The notes under the pieces: generated by a model
Seen by the model: the letters and a program-made list of their open reading frames with translations, nothing else
The model's database searches: none
What the model was told of the DNA's origin: nothing
DNA from: Glebionis coronaria
Taxonomy: Eukaryota > Streptophyta > Magnoliopsida > Asterales > Asteraceae
NCBI GenBank assembly: GCA_025667525.1
Contig: CM046879.1
Coordinates: 382,997,039 to 383,061,038 of the forward strand
Reading direction: 5' to 3'
Length of the DNA stretch: 64,000 nucleotides
Made by a program: the position numbers and the translations under genes
Shown: piece by piece, positions 34,426 to 45,844 of the stretch
How positions within the stretch are numbered: the stretch's first letter is position 1
Layout of the letters: every line of letters starts with the position of its first letter

Positions 34426-37400
34426 TAATATCTCGTTTTTTAGTGTAGTTGTCTTCTCAGCTCGATTTGAATTGATATAACGTTTTAAGCAAAGACTTGA
34501 TTGTTTTTGGTTGAAAAGACTTGTTTGGATTCTATGTCTAATTGGCACAAAACAAGTAAAAAAAATGTAAAAATAGCTATATTACACTACGTATATGTAC
34601 TAAACTAGAAACACATTGCAATTACGTCAATTAAATGCACAAGTAGTAAAATGTAAAAATACAACTTTATACTACAATTGTAAAATGCACATTACAAATT
34701 CACTTTTCATAAAATGTAAAAACAATTCACTTTTCATAAAATGTAAAAGGCAAAACCAATTGAGAAAGTTAAAAAAAACGTTCTATGGCAAGGCTATTAT
34801 GAAGCCTGGCCCAAAAGTAAACTAGCCCAACAATACTTGGCCCACTAACTGGAAGGACTAACTGAACAGTAAACTTAACTGAAAATCTATAATAAGGGAC
34901 TGTGATTGTAATGAGAAGATACAAAATGAAGGGTTAAAGTCGAAAATTGATCAAACTTGTAAAAATTGAAAACCAAAAGAACACAAGAAATGAATTACAC
35001 AGCTTTCAACTAAAAACTATTGTGAAACGCATCCTATATTTAACTAATCTTATCACAAATTTGAACAGTCAAATCCTACAAAATAGCAGCTCAAATAAAG
35101 ATTTTCAGTAAACCTCTCTCAATGAATTACACTAACTGTGATTAGAGACTTTAATCTCTATCGAAAATGAGCCAAATTTAGATTGCTATAACCTATTAAT
35201 GAACAAAATCTAAATGAAAGCAGCTCCTAAAACCTCTAGTGCCAAAGACTAACTAACCAGATAAAGCAGAATCAAGACGCAATACACAGAACTAATGCAG
35301 GAACTTAACATGTAATAGACAAACAATTACAAGCTAGCAGATTAAGCTATTAATGCAGAAAAAACTAATGTGCTTGACCTATTCATCCGAAAGCCTGCCC
35401 GTTGATGACGAAGCACGGCGCTGAGCCGGCTTTTTAAGATCGAAAAAGGACTGCAATCAACTCTAAGTCACTACACCTTCACTGATTACGAACCGGAACC
35501 AAACACCGTTTACGGACCTGCTTCTTCTGAAATAGAACTTGACAAAAGACTGAACATAACTCCAATCTGAATAACCTATTTGTCCTGCAAAATATCAACA
35601 AAAGAATGCAAACCAACAAAACTTCGAATCTAAATCCTGAACAAACTAATCTATAACGAACATTAAGCCACTTAACTATTTCTGAACAGAACTGAACAAA
35701 TGACTCACAATTTAAGTCCTAAACTGATTATTAACTGAACCAAATCAAAAACCGGTTAATAGAGACTCTAAACTTATCACAATCGTCTATATCCCAGCTG
35801 AACTCAAATAAGCATACGGGCAGAAGTGAACTGCAAGATTTCTGATCTCTTCAAAGAACTGTAGCAGTTTATGAACAATCTCACAACCAAAACATGATCG
35901 GATACTCGCAGACTTAATTCTAACAATGAAACTTGAGTAAAAATCTGAACGAACTGACATCGATCTACAATAGAATCAGAAAACATGAAATTTTTCGAAT
36001 CATAAGATCACAAAAAGGCTTTCCTAACAAAAATAAGCTGAAAGAACAGAAGAGAATTAATCGGAATACGAGACTTGAATTTCCATTAACTACCAAGACG
36101 GTTACTCCTAAAACTGAGTATTCTAACAAAGTTAACTAAATTGAACAATAATCTTGAACAGATAACCCACGAAACTCGATTGCAAGCTGTAACAGTGCAT
36201 AAACTCAAAATACTCTTGCAAAACCAATCTAAAATGAGAAACTAAACAAAAGCTTCGATTCTGAAACTATATGACTGATTTATATCGATTCTTCAACCAA
36301 GCTAGTTTATCAAATTGATTACTCAAAACTGAATTTTACTCGAACAAGTAACTCATGAAACTTAAACTGATTATAACGAACTCCTCCCTTAATATTGCGT
36401 GAACAGTAATCCAATTCTTAAGAAGCAGTATTTAAAGAAAATTAAGAAAGCTTGGAAAGTTTTCACACTCATAAACTCATGAGAGCTTATACAACAGTAA
36501 AGATCAAGAATGGAAAAGCTTGAAATTTCATTAATGGAGTAAAACAATATTCGGTTACAAAGCTGTTACAATAGTCTAACTGAATTAGTAACTGAATTAA
36601 TGGCAGAAAATAGCTACTTTTACAACTGACTAATAACAGAAACCTAACAGATTAAGAAGGATTACACTACTCCTAATTAACTATGTGTAAACTACACCTA
36701 AGCTAACCCTTTGCAAATGAAGCTCTTCTCTTCTATTTATAGCCGTCGAGAGGGGAGAAGAATGACGTGGCTCCACCAATTAAAATCATCCACGTGTAAA
36801 TACGAGGATAAAACTCGTCCTTCATCTTTCATCTCATTTGGGGGTTTCTTTATCTTCCTTCCTTGATCTAATTAAAGGGTACCGTCTTGTAGAGGAGATG
36901 GAGAGGAATCTTTTTGTAGTTATGAGCTTCGACTGAATCTTCATGTATCGTCCTTGATATTGGTTTGCAGGTTATGGTGGTGAAAAGGTGAAAACTGGTT
37001 ATGTCCTTTCTCTCTCTCTTCTCGTTTGGAGAAGACGTGTTTGGGGATGTGTTTGACCGGTCTTGGTCAACAGACCAAGTTAAGTAATAAACTTTTCACT
37101 AGTTTTCCTTTTAGTCCTTCCACTTTGTACTTTCTTGCAAAAGTTATATAAACTTTTAAGTAATCTCTTTTTAATCCTTTTCTTTGTAGAAACTTGCAAG
37201 TTCAGCCCTTGATCTTTGATAATATTGGCAAATAAAGTCCTTAGAAGCTCTTTCGTCCTTTTCTTCATCTTTTGTGATATAAATCCCTTGAAAACGCATG
37301 TTTGCTCAGAAATGTATCTTTTTACCTGAACACACATAAAACACAAATACACGCATAATTATGATATTTTAAAGTTAAAATAATGTATCTGACTGTGTTT

Positions 37401-37446
37401 TTAGTGGTTTTAGGATCATTATTGATGAGTGTTTTCACACTTATCA
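34426..37446 (-). repeat. Element G 3' LTR (about 3021 bp)
   Basis: Near-identical to 42860-45844 apart from a few short indels and substitutions. U3 starts with a GAAA-loop hairpin (37424-37445). TATAAATA lies at 36734-36741. It lacks the CGGAATA-type array of the other Athila-like LTRs. Its terminal bases are TG...TA. Confidence 0.93.
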
Positions 37447-37461
37447 ACTCCCCTCCACTTG
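37447..37461 (-). other. Element G polypurine tract
   Basis: In sense CAAGTGGAGGGGAGT lies directly before the LTR start. It is preceded by the hairpin CATG-AGGA-CATG. Confidence 0.85.
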
Positions 37462-39649
37462 ATCATTGCCATGTCCTCATGCAATGCAGCATTTTAAAGC
37501 ACCAAGTTACACTTTTCTCATAATTAACCCACCTTGGCCATTATGGAATGCATCTACACTACTCTACACTATATGATGCATGATTTTGAATTATATGCAA
37601 TGCAAGAAAATCAATTCTATTTATATATTTTGATTTTTATTGAAATGGTTTTGATGGAAATAACTCATAAATAAAATCAGTGACTTAGATTAGGGCTTTG
37701 GTACCATGGACATTTATCACCCTCAAGTTTCACTTTCCCCATACCAAGCTTAAAAATGGGATCATTGTATTCACAAGTAAAAAGTGCATCAACTTATTCA
37801 TGACAATTAAATGTGGAACCGGTTATTATTTGAGCAAATTGCTTGTGGGAAAATTTGTCATTTATTAAAGTGGGAAGTATAAGAAATGTAAAATCCAAAA
37901 ATAAGGAAGCACGGTTTTAATCCTAAGTAATCCTCTCATCCATTACTTGGAAAACCGCTCACAATTAATATAAGTCCGTTTCAAGAGTAATAAGTCATTC
38001 GCCTTATGTGTAAAATCCTCATGTCATGCTTTCATAAGTAGCTACACACTCGCTAAGGAAAGAAAAATAAAACTCACGCAATAATTTACATCCGCCATCT
38101 TTTTGAGACTTTGGATCTTCAACCCCGCAACCCGTCAAGGTAATATTGGATTGGAGCAATCTATTGAATCCCCGCAACCCGTCAAGGTAATATTGGAACT
38201 CAATAGTCACTATAATTAACACCACACTGCCCCTCTTGGGAGTCTTGCATTATTATTTTTTTTTTCTTTTTTTTTTCTTTTTTTTTTTCTTTCTTTTTTT
38301 CTTTCTTTTTTTTTCTAGCCACTCATTTTTTTTATAAGCCGCTCTTATTTTTCTTTATTCCTCACAAAGAAATTTGCAAAGAAGAAAAGGAAAAACACCC
38401 GCTAAATATGGAGCATGACATAAGTCTAGTACACATAAAACGTGCTAACTTAGAATCTTAAGACGTACTCATATCAACCATAAATGATTAGCCAAAAATG
38501 CATAAGAGATTACAAACCAATTAAAACCGTACTTGATTATTTATTAACAATTATATACATGCGAAGAAATTAGAGGCAAAGAAGAGAAGGGTTTAGCCAC
38601 AAGTAATTGCCATGAAGTCTATCTAGCCCTTTTACACTTGCTTCAACTCTATCATTTCCCATTCTCCACAAATTTAAAATCTCAAATAATGAGATTGGTG
38701 GATGCTTAGCCTAATAGACCAATGAAGGACTACATGGTTAAGGATACTAGCTAGAGAATGCTAAGATAAGCAAACTCGGGTTGAGTCAAAATATCCATGG
38801 CGGGCCTAATATGTCAAAGAAGTCTAAACTTGTTAAAACCATGTTTTATTATATATTTTTTTCTTTTTATATATTTTTGATGAAACATAAAGAAGAAATA
38901 TATACAATGCAAATGTGTTATGCAAATGAAAAATAATAGATGCAAAAATTATGAATGCATATTTTTGTTGGCCAAAGTAGATCAAAAATTTGAAAAGATG
39001 TTTGAAAAATTAATTTTCTCAATTATCATGAAGTTAAGGCAATGGTCTAGGTAAGGTCACTTCGATAGAAGTCTCCCCTACACTTAAGATAAACATTGTC
39101 CTCAATGTTTAAGAGTATTGGAGTGAACTCCCCTACACTTATGACATTGATAACTTTGCTTAACCCAAGTTAAGGAAGAGACAACTAAAGGATATTCATT
39201 TTAAGCACAAGTGTTTAATATCACGATAGCAAAAACTAATCGAAGTGAACCAGATACACGGGCCTCCTCCATAAGCTCCAAGTATGAAATGAGAGAGAGC
39301 AACCCTTGAAACAAACACCAAAAGACACGAAGAAAGGCACCCCTCCACTTCAACTCTACTATAACATCCTTTTAATTAAACCTAACCTATTGAAAATCTA
39401 CTCTACGTTTTCTAACCTAGTTATTCAATGCTTGAGTTTTTTAACCCTAAGTCGCTAGCTCGACTTGGCCCCGAATTAAGTTGTCCTTGGGGAAACCATC
39501 ATGGAGAGTAAAAGATATACACTTTGAAGCACATCTCACATGATACACTCAAACTTAGCACGTTGCCATTTACTATAAGATTTACCAAATCCGCCTCGAT
39601 AAATGGAACGGTCCAACGTGTCTCAAGTTTGTCCAACATATAAAATCTC
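37462..39649 (-). other. Element G 3' untranslated region
   Basis: No coding sequence. It contains two exact 28-bp copies (38123-38150, 38170-38197), a polypyrimidine run on the plus strand (about 38250-38325), conserved blocks at 38647-38712 and 38738-38790, the perfect inverted repeat AAACATTG-AGGA-CAATGTTT (39091-39110) next to AAGTGTAGGGG motifs, and the post-ORF hairpin AAGTCG / CGACTT at 39449-39466. Confidence 0.78.
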
Positions 39650-42007
39650 TCAAATATGAAGCACACCAGGATCAAATACATAGTTTCCATCTCTACACTC
39701 GAACAACTCCAAAGTAGGTAGCATAACCAAAGTAAGCTCATACAAGAAGCACAGATCAATCGAAATCACACTCTTAAGTGGAGTAGATGAAAACCAATTT
39801 TTCCCAAACATATGTATCCCAGGATCAAAAACCTTTCCCTTCATGGGAAAATAAGAAGATGAACTCGTATCAACCATATAAGATTCCCCCTTAGTGATCA
39901 AAGCATCATGAGAATATGAAGGTGTAGGTATCAAAACATTCATAACTATTATGTCCATATTGGGCTCCTCATCATTATCAAAAGGTGGGTAATCTTCCAT
40001 AGAAGGCATAGAAAAAGAAGGATCAAGAGAAATAGTGTCTTGTGGAAGAGGTGTAGGCTCTAGGTTCCCAAAAAGCATATTCGCACTAAGACGAATCTCC
40101 TCTTCCCAATTAGAATCACTATCATCAACCTCAATATCAATATTAGCAAGATAAGCCTCTATGGTGTCATCAATATCCATATGAGAATCCATATCAAAGG
40201 TTTTGGGTTCTAAAGGTGCCATAGGTGAAAAAGGATCAATCTCTAAGAGTATAGGATCTTCATCAATAACCAACTTCAAGGGTGGGAGGGTGGGAATAGA
40301 AGGCTCAAAAGAAGGTGTATTGAGAGAGTCACTCAAAGGGATGATATCATCATGAAAGTCAATAGGTGCAACCTCAAAAACCGGTGAAGAAATGTCAATG
40401 AAAGGTTCTTCTTCTATGGACTCATCATTATGGTTTTCATTCAAAGCTTCAATCGAAGAGATAAGATTATAGACGTTTGATAAAACCTCTCGAATATGAA
40501 CATCTTCCACTTCTTCTATATGATCAACATCATCATCCAAATTAGGAAGGTCATCTTGACATGAAAAGTCATCGGATGATAGATCATAAGATGCCTCACT
40601 AGAATCACAATCATCATCCTCTATATCTTGCATAAACTCTTCCTCAATCTCATTATCCCTTTCTTTGAACAATTCATCAAGATCAAAATCACCAAAATCA
40701 CTAGTAGTAGCATGAAGGTCAACATGTGATGAAATCTCAATGTGATCATGAGGAGAAGAGGTATCAATACAAAGCTCATCACATGGTTCAATGGAAATAC
40801 CCTCAAACTCTCTTTGGATTGGGATAAGGTTCTCAACACTAGAAACGGTTAATTCTTCTAAATTGGTGTTTGTATTAGTGCTAAGAGGCTCGTCCCCCAT
40901 GGTTAAAGAGTCGGTGGGTGCCACGTGAGGTAAAGGTGATGAAGGTGTGTCATCATTAAGTGTCATACAACTCGAAGGTTCCTCAGCATCTTCATCTAAT
41001 AATGGATCAGGCCTACTAGTAAAAGTAGTCATGTATTGTCCGTCTTCCTTGATTATAAGAGTCTTAAGGAAGAAATCATTTAAATATTTCCTGAGGTGAC
41101 AAGAAAATTTGTTCAACGATTCACGATACAAATCACCGAATTCCTTGTCATCATATTGCCAAGACTTAATTTCCTCTTCCTGAGTAGAGTTAATTAGTTC
41201 CTTTAACCATCGATGCGTGTCTTTCATTTCCTTGTAGCTCATGTTTTTCATACCATCAAGCATCTTATAAACGTCATCGTTCGACTTGTTCATTTTCTCA
41301 AGTAAAGAATGAAACTTCTTGACATTATCAAGGACATAGGATGGCGGATCCCTCGGTCTACAATCATAACCATAATGGGGTGCGTTCCCACAAAACTCAC
41401 ATGAATAAGTCGAAGAATATGGTGGAGGTGGATTTCCATAATTAGGTGGATTATAGTTTTGAAAAGAGTCATGATTATGAAAGTTCTCATGATTGTAACC
41501 TTGAAAATTTCCTTCATTTTGAAAACCCTCATAATGTGAAAATCCTTGATTTTGAAAAGTATCTTGATTATGGCATGGAAAATTTTCATCATTTTGAAAG
41601 CCTTCATTGTTTGAAAATCCTTGATTATGAAAGGTTTCTTGATTATAGCCTTGAAAAGTATCATTATTTTGAAAACCTTCATAATTGGAAAATCCTTGGT
41701 TTTGGTATGGCACATTAAAGGTTTGATCATGAAATGATGGTGGAGGTTGTGATGAAAAACCGGAATATCCCATATAGTCATTACAAGTGTAGTCCATTTT
41801 AAGGTTAGGTTGAAAATTAGGGTTCTCGGTTCCATTATAAGCATATCCCTCCCCACAATAGCCATGATTTTGATCACATAAATAAGTATCGTGTGGACCA
41901 CCACAAGTCGAACAAGGCGAATAATTAACGTTGGCGGATCGTTGTTGCAAAATCTCCAACATGGAACGAGTATCCATGTTTAACAAGGTGGCCGAATGTA
42001 TATACAA
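39650..42007 (-). CDS. Element G protein: zinc knuckles, acidic region, paired FDPG module (785 aa)
   Basis: A single open frame. Met at 42007, or more likely MDTRSMLEILQQ at 41977. Near the N-terminus is a CCHC knuckle (CSTCGGPHDTYLC) like that of F gag. A repeat region with units of the QGFSNYEGFQNNDTFQGYN kind follows, then a second knuckle (CEFCGNAPHYGYDC). A helical stretch (FHSLLEKMNKSNDDVYKMLD) leads to a long acidic region. SNWEEEIR (40091-40114) and SFSMPSMEDYPP match the PR-RT linker of A and B. The end holds KVFDPGIHMF, a hydrophobic stretch and NYVFDPGVLHI. No capsid, PR or pol domain. It may bind nucleic acid through the knuckles. The role of the FDPG module is unknown. Confidence 0.85.
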   Translation of the reverse strand: MYIHSATLLNMDTRSMLEILQQRSANVNYSPCSTCGGPHDTYLCDQNHGYCGEGYAYNGTENPNFQPNLKMDYTCNDYMGYSGFSSQPPPSFHDQTFNVPYQNQGFSNYEGFQNNDTFQGYNQETFHNQGFSNNEGFQNDENFPCHNQDTFQNQGFSHYEGFQNEGNFQGYNHENFHNHDSFQNYNPPNYGNPPPPYSSTYSCEFCGNAPHYGYDCRPRDPPSYVLDNVKKFHSLLEKMNKSNDDVYKMLDGMKNMSYKEMKDTHRWLKELINSTQEEEIKSWQYDDKEFGDLYRESLNKFSCHLRKYLNDFFLKTLIIKEDGQYMTTFTSRPDPLLDEDAEEPSSCMTLNDDTPSSPLPHVAPTDSLTMGDEPLSTNTNTNLEELTVSSVENLIPIQREFEGISIEPCDELCIDTSSPHDHIEISSHVDLHATTSDFGDFDLDELFKERDNEIEEEFMQDIEDDDCDSSEASYDLSSDDFSCQDDLPNLDDDVDHIEEVEDVHIREVLSNVYNLISSIEALNENHNDESIEEEPFIDISSPVFEVAPIDFHDDIIPLSDSLNTPSFEPSIPTLPPLKLVIDEDPILLEIDPFSPMAPLEPKTFDMDSHMDIDDTIEAYLANIDIEVDDSDSNWEEEIRLSANMLFGNLEPTPLPQDTISLDPSFSMPSMEDYPPFDNDEEPNMDIIVMNVLIPTPSYSHDALITKGESYMVDTSSSSYFPMKGKVFDPGIHMFGKNWFSSTPLKSVISIDLCFLYELTLVMLPTLELFECRDGNYVFDPGVLHI

Positions 42008-42839
42008 GTAAAATGACGTTTAAAAGCTTCCTCGGGGAAGGAAGTAATACACCAAAGGTGGTATGTTTACACGTGTGCGAGTACACGTGTAAGTAAACAC
42101 GAGGAATGAGGGAGTAGCCCTCGGTCGACTTTTGAGAGAGAAGAGATTATCTCCCTCGAGTTTCGATATGAAATATCCACAAGAAAGTATATATATAATT
42201 ACTACTTGGGTGCAAGACCTCCAATTAAGCCTTCCTTCTTAGAATACGCACTAGTGAACGGGGGGTTAGGTGGCGCGAAGCACTTAAGTACCTATTGACC
42301 CTTAGATGGCATTTTATAGCACATCGCCTTTCTATTCACTTTGTAGTTTGTATTCTTCGAATTATTGCCAATTGGAAGTATTTATCTATTCTTGCTTAAT
42401 TAAATTGGATCGATACGCGTGTCAAGGACGGGAACGCCCCTCAACACGGTGTAGTGCGTCGGCAATACTTATGGAAGATATGTGTATTGGTTGTTCGTAT
42501 ATGTATACGTATTTACATATAATAATATATAAAAAATATTTTTGTATTTATTTGTTTTTTTAAGAAAAATACTATATATACATAAAAAGCGATGAAAACG
42601 ATATAATATATATTTTTGGGTGCAATCTCTTAGGAAAAAGATTGCTTTTTGGTTTTTTTATTTTTTTGGTTCAATTCTTTAGGAAAAGAATTGATTTTGT
42701 GATTTTTTATTTTTTTGTATTTTTATCTTTTTGATTTTTTTTTATGTTTTTGATTTATAATACGTAAAAATAACGTTCACAAAGTGAACGGATCCCAAAA
42801 TCCAATTGTCTTACTCGAAATCGTTAATCTTCACGAAAA
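42008..42839 (-). other. Element G leader with hairpins
   Basis: Leader between PBS and ORF, T/A-rich on the plus strand. A perfect 10-bp stem with 4-base loop lies at 42671-42694 (TCAATTCTTT / AAAGAATTGA). A weaker relative lies at 42622-42645 (GCAATCT / AGATTGC). The PBS-proximal hairpin CGTTCAC / GTGAACG is at 42774-42790. Confidence 0.75.
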
Positions 42840-42857
42840 GAACCGGCAGCGGCGCCA
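42840..42857 (-). other. Element G primer binding site
   Basis: In sense it reads TGGCGCCGCTGCCGGTTC, one base different from the A, B and F PBS, two bases from the LTR end. Confidence 0.88.
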
Positions 42858-42859
42858 TT

Positions 42860-45844
42860 TAATATCTCGTTTTTTAGTGTAGTTGTCTTCTCAGCTCGAT
42901 TTGAATTGATATAACGTTTTAAGCAAAGACTTTATTGTTTTTGGTTGAAAAGACTTGTTTGGATTCTATGTCTAATTGGCACAAAACAAGTAAAAAAATG
43001 TAAAAATAGCTATATTACACTACGTATATGTACTAAACTAGAAACACATTGCAATTACGTCAATTAAATGCACAAGTAGTAAAATGTAAAAATACAACTT
43101 TATACTACAATTGTAAAATGCACATTACACATTCACTTTTCATAAAATGTAAAAACAATTCACTTTTCATAAAATGTAAAAGGCAAAACCAATTGAGAAA
43201 GTTAAAAAAAACGTTCTATGGCAAGGCTATTATGAAGCCTGGCCCAAAAGTAAACTAGCCCAACAATACTTGGCCCACTAACTGGAAAGACTAACTGAAC
43301 AGTAAACTTAAATCTATAATAAGAGACTGTGATTGTAATGAGAAGATACAAAATGAAGGGTTAAAGTCGAAAATTGATCAAACTTGTAAAAATTGAAAAC
43401 CAAAAGAACACAAGAAATGAATTACACAGCTTTCAACTAAAAACTATTGTGAAACGCATCCTACATTTAACTAATCTTATCACAAATTTGAACAGTCAAA
43501 TCCTACAAAATAGCAGCTCAAATAAAGATTTTCAGTAAACCTCTCTCAATGAATTACACTAACTGTGATTAGAGACTTTAATCTCTATCGAAAATGAGCC
43601 AAATTTAGATTGCTATAACCTATTAATGAACAAAATCTAAATGAAAGCAGCTCCTAAAACCTCTAGTGCCAAAGACTAACTAACCAGATAAAGCAGAATC
43701 AAGACGCAATACACAGAACTAATGCAGGAACTTAACATGTAATAGACAAACAATTACAAGCTAGCAGATTAAGCTATTAATGCAGAAAAAACTAATGTGC
43801 TTGACCTATTTATCCGAAGCCTGCCCGTTGATGACGAAGCACGGCGCTGAGCCGGCTTTTTAAGATCGAAAAAGGAATGCAATCAACTCTAAGTCACTAC
43901 ACCTTCACTGATTACGAACCGGAACCAAACATCGTTTACGGACCTGCTTCTTCTGAAATAGAACTTGACAAAAGACTGAACATAACTCCAATCTGAATAA
44001 CCTATTTGTCCTGCAAAATATCAACAAAAGAATGCAAACCAACAAAACTTCGAATCTAAATCCTGAACAAACTAATCTATAACGAACATTAAGCCACTTA
44101 ACTATTTCTGAACAGAACTGAACAAATGACTCACAATTTAAGTCCTAAACTGATTATTAACTGAACCAAATCAAAAACCAGATAAGAGAGACTCTGAACT
44201 TATCACAATCGTCTATATCCCAGCTGAACTCAAATAAGCATACGGGCAGAAGTGAACTGCAAGATTTCTGATCTCTTCAAAGAACTGTAACAGTTTATGA
44301 ACAATCACACAACCAAAACATGATCGGATACTCGCAGACTTAATTCTAACAATGAAACTTGAGTAAAAATCTGAACGAACTGACATCGATCTACAATAGA
44401 ATCAGAAAACATGAAATTTTTCGAATCATAAGATCACAAAAAGGCTTTCCTAACAAAAATAAGCTGAAAGAACAGAAGAGAATTAATTGGAATACGAGAC
44501 TTGAATTTCCATTAACTACCAAGACGGTTACTCCTAAAACTGAATAAAGTTAACTAAATTGAACAATAATCTTGAACAGATAACCCACGAAACTCGATTG
44601 CAAGCTGTAACAGTGCATATACTCAAAATACTCTTGCAAAACCAAACTAAAATGAGAAACTAAACAAAAGCTTCGATTCTGAAACTATATGACTGATTTA
44701 TATCGATTCTTCAACCAAGCTAGTTTATCAAACTGATTACTCAAAACTGAATTTTACTCGAAACTGATTATAACGAACTCCTCCCTTAATATTGCGTGAA
44801 CAGTAATCCAATTCTTAAGAAGCAGTATTTAAAGAAAATTAAGAAAGCTTGGAAAGTTTTCACACTCATAAACTCATGAGAGCTTATACAACAGTAAAGA
44901 TCAAGAATGGAAAAGCTTGAAATTTCATTAATGGAGTAAAACAATATTCGGTTACAAAGCTGTTACAATAGTCTAACTGAATTAGTAACTGAATTAATGG
45001 CAGAAAATAGCTACTTTTACAACTGACTAATAACAGAAACCTAACAGATTAAGAAGGATTACACTACTCCTAATTAACTATGTGTAAACTACACCTAAGC
45101 TAACCCTTTGCAAATGAAGCTCTTCTCTTCTATTTATAGCCGTCGAGAGGGGAGAAGAATGACGTGGCTCCACCAATTAAAATCATCCACGTGTAAATAC
45201 GAGGATAAAACTCGTCCTTCATCTTTCATCTCATTTGGGGGTTTCTTTATCTTCCTTCCTTGATCTAATTAAAGGGTACCGTCTTGTAGAGGAGATGGAG
45301 AGGAATCTTTTTGTAGTTATGAGCTTCGACTGAATCTTCATGTATCGTCCTTGATATTGGTTTGCAGGTTATGGTGGTGAAAAGGTGAAAACTGGTTATC
45401 TCCTTTCTCTCTCTCTTCTCGTTTGGAGAAGACGTGTTTGGGGATGTGTTTGACCGGTCTTGGTCAACAGACCAAGTTAAGTAATAAACTTTTCACTAGT
45501 TTTCCTTTTAGTCCTTCCACTTTGTACTTTCTTGCAAAAGTTATATAAACTTTTAAGTAATCTCTTTTTAATCCTTTTCTTTGTAGAAACTTGCAAGTTC
45601 AGCCCTTGATCTTTGATAATATTGGCAAATAAAGTCCTTAGAAGCTCTTCCGTCCTTTTCTTCATCTTTTGTGATATAAATCCCTTGAAAACGCATGTTT
45701 GCTCAGAAATGTATCTTTTTACCTGAAAAACACATAAAACACAAATACACGCATAATTCTGATATTTTAAAGTTAAAATAATGTATCTGACTGTGTTTTT
45801 AGTGGTTTTAGGATCATTATTGATGAGTGTTTTCACACTTATCA
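42860..45844 (-). repeat. Element G 5' LTR (about 2985 bp)
   Basis: Partner of 34426-37446, a little shorter because of small deletions. TATAAATA lies at 45131-45138. It is followed on the right by ACTCC and then F protease sequence. Confidence 0.93.

Larger units (their letters stand above)
34426..45844 (-). mobile_element. Element G: non-autonomous Athila-like element with 3-kb LTRs
   Basis: LTRs at 34426-37446 and 42860-45844 start TGATAAGTGTG and end GATATTA in sense. PBS at 42840-42857, one long intact ORF (39650-42007), 3' UTR and PPT. No RT, RNase H, IN or protease motif is present. It lies in the PR-to-acidic region of F. The flanks GGAAA and GGAGT (sense) form an imperfect 5-bp TSD, and the F frame closes if one copy is removed. 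LTRs are very similar, so this is among the youngest insertions here. Confidence 0.92.

Noticed and set aside
34426..45844. Possibility that G displaced or contains the missing pol of F
   Set aside because: The F frame runs from protease across the G insertion straight into the acidic protein, and no RT or IN motif is present in G in any frame.
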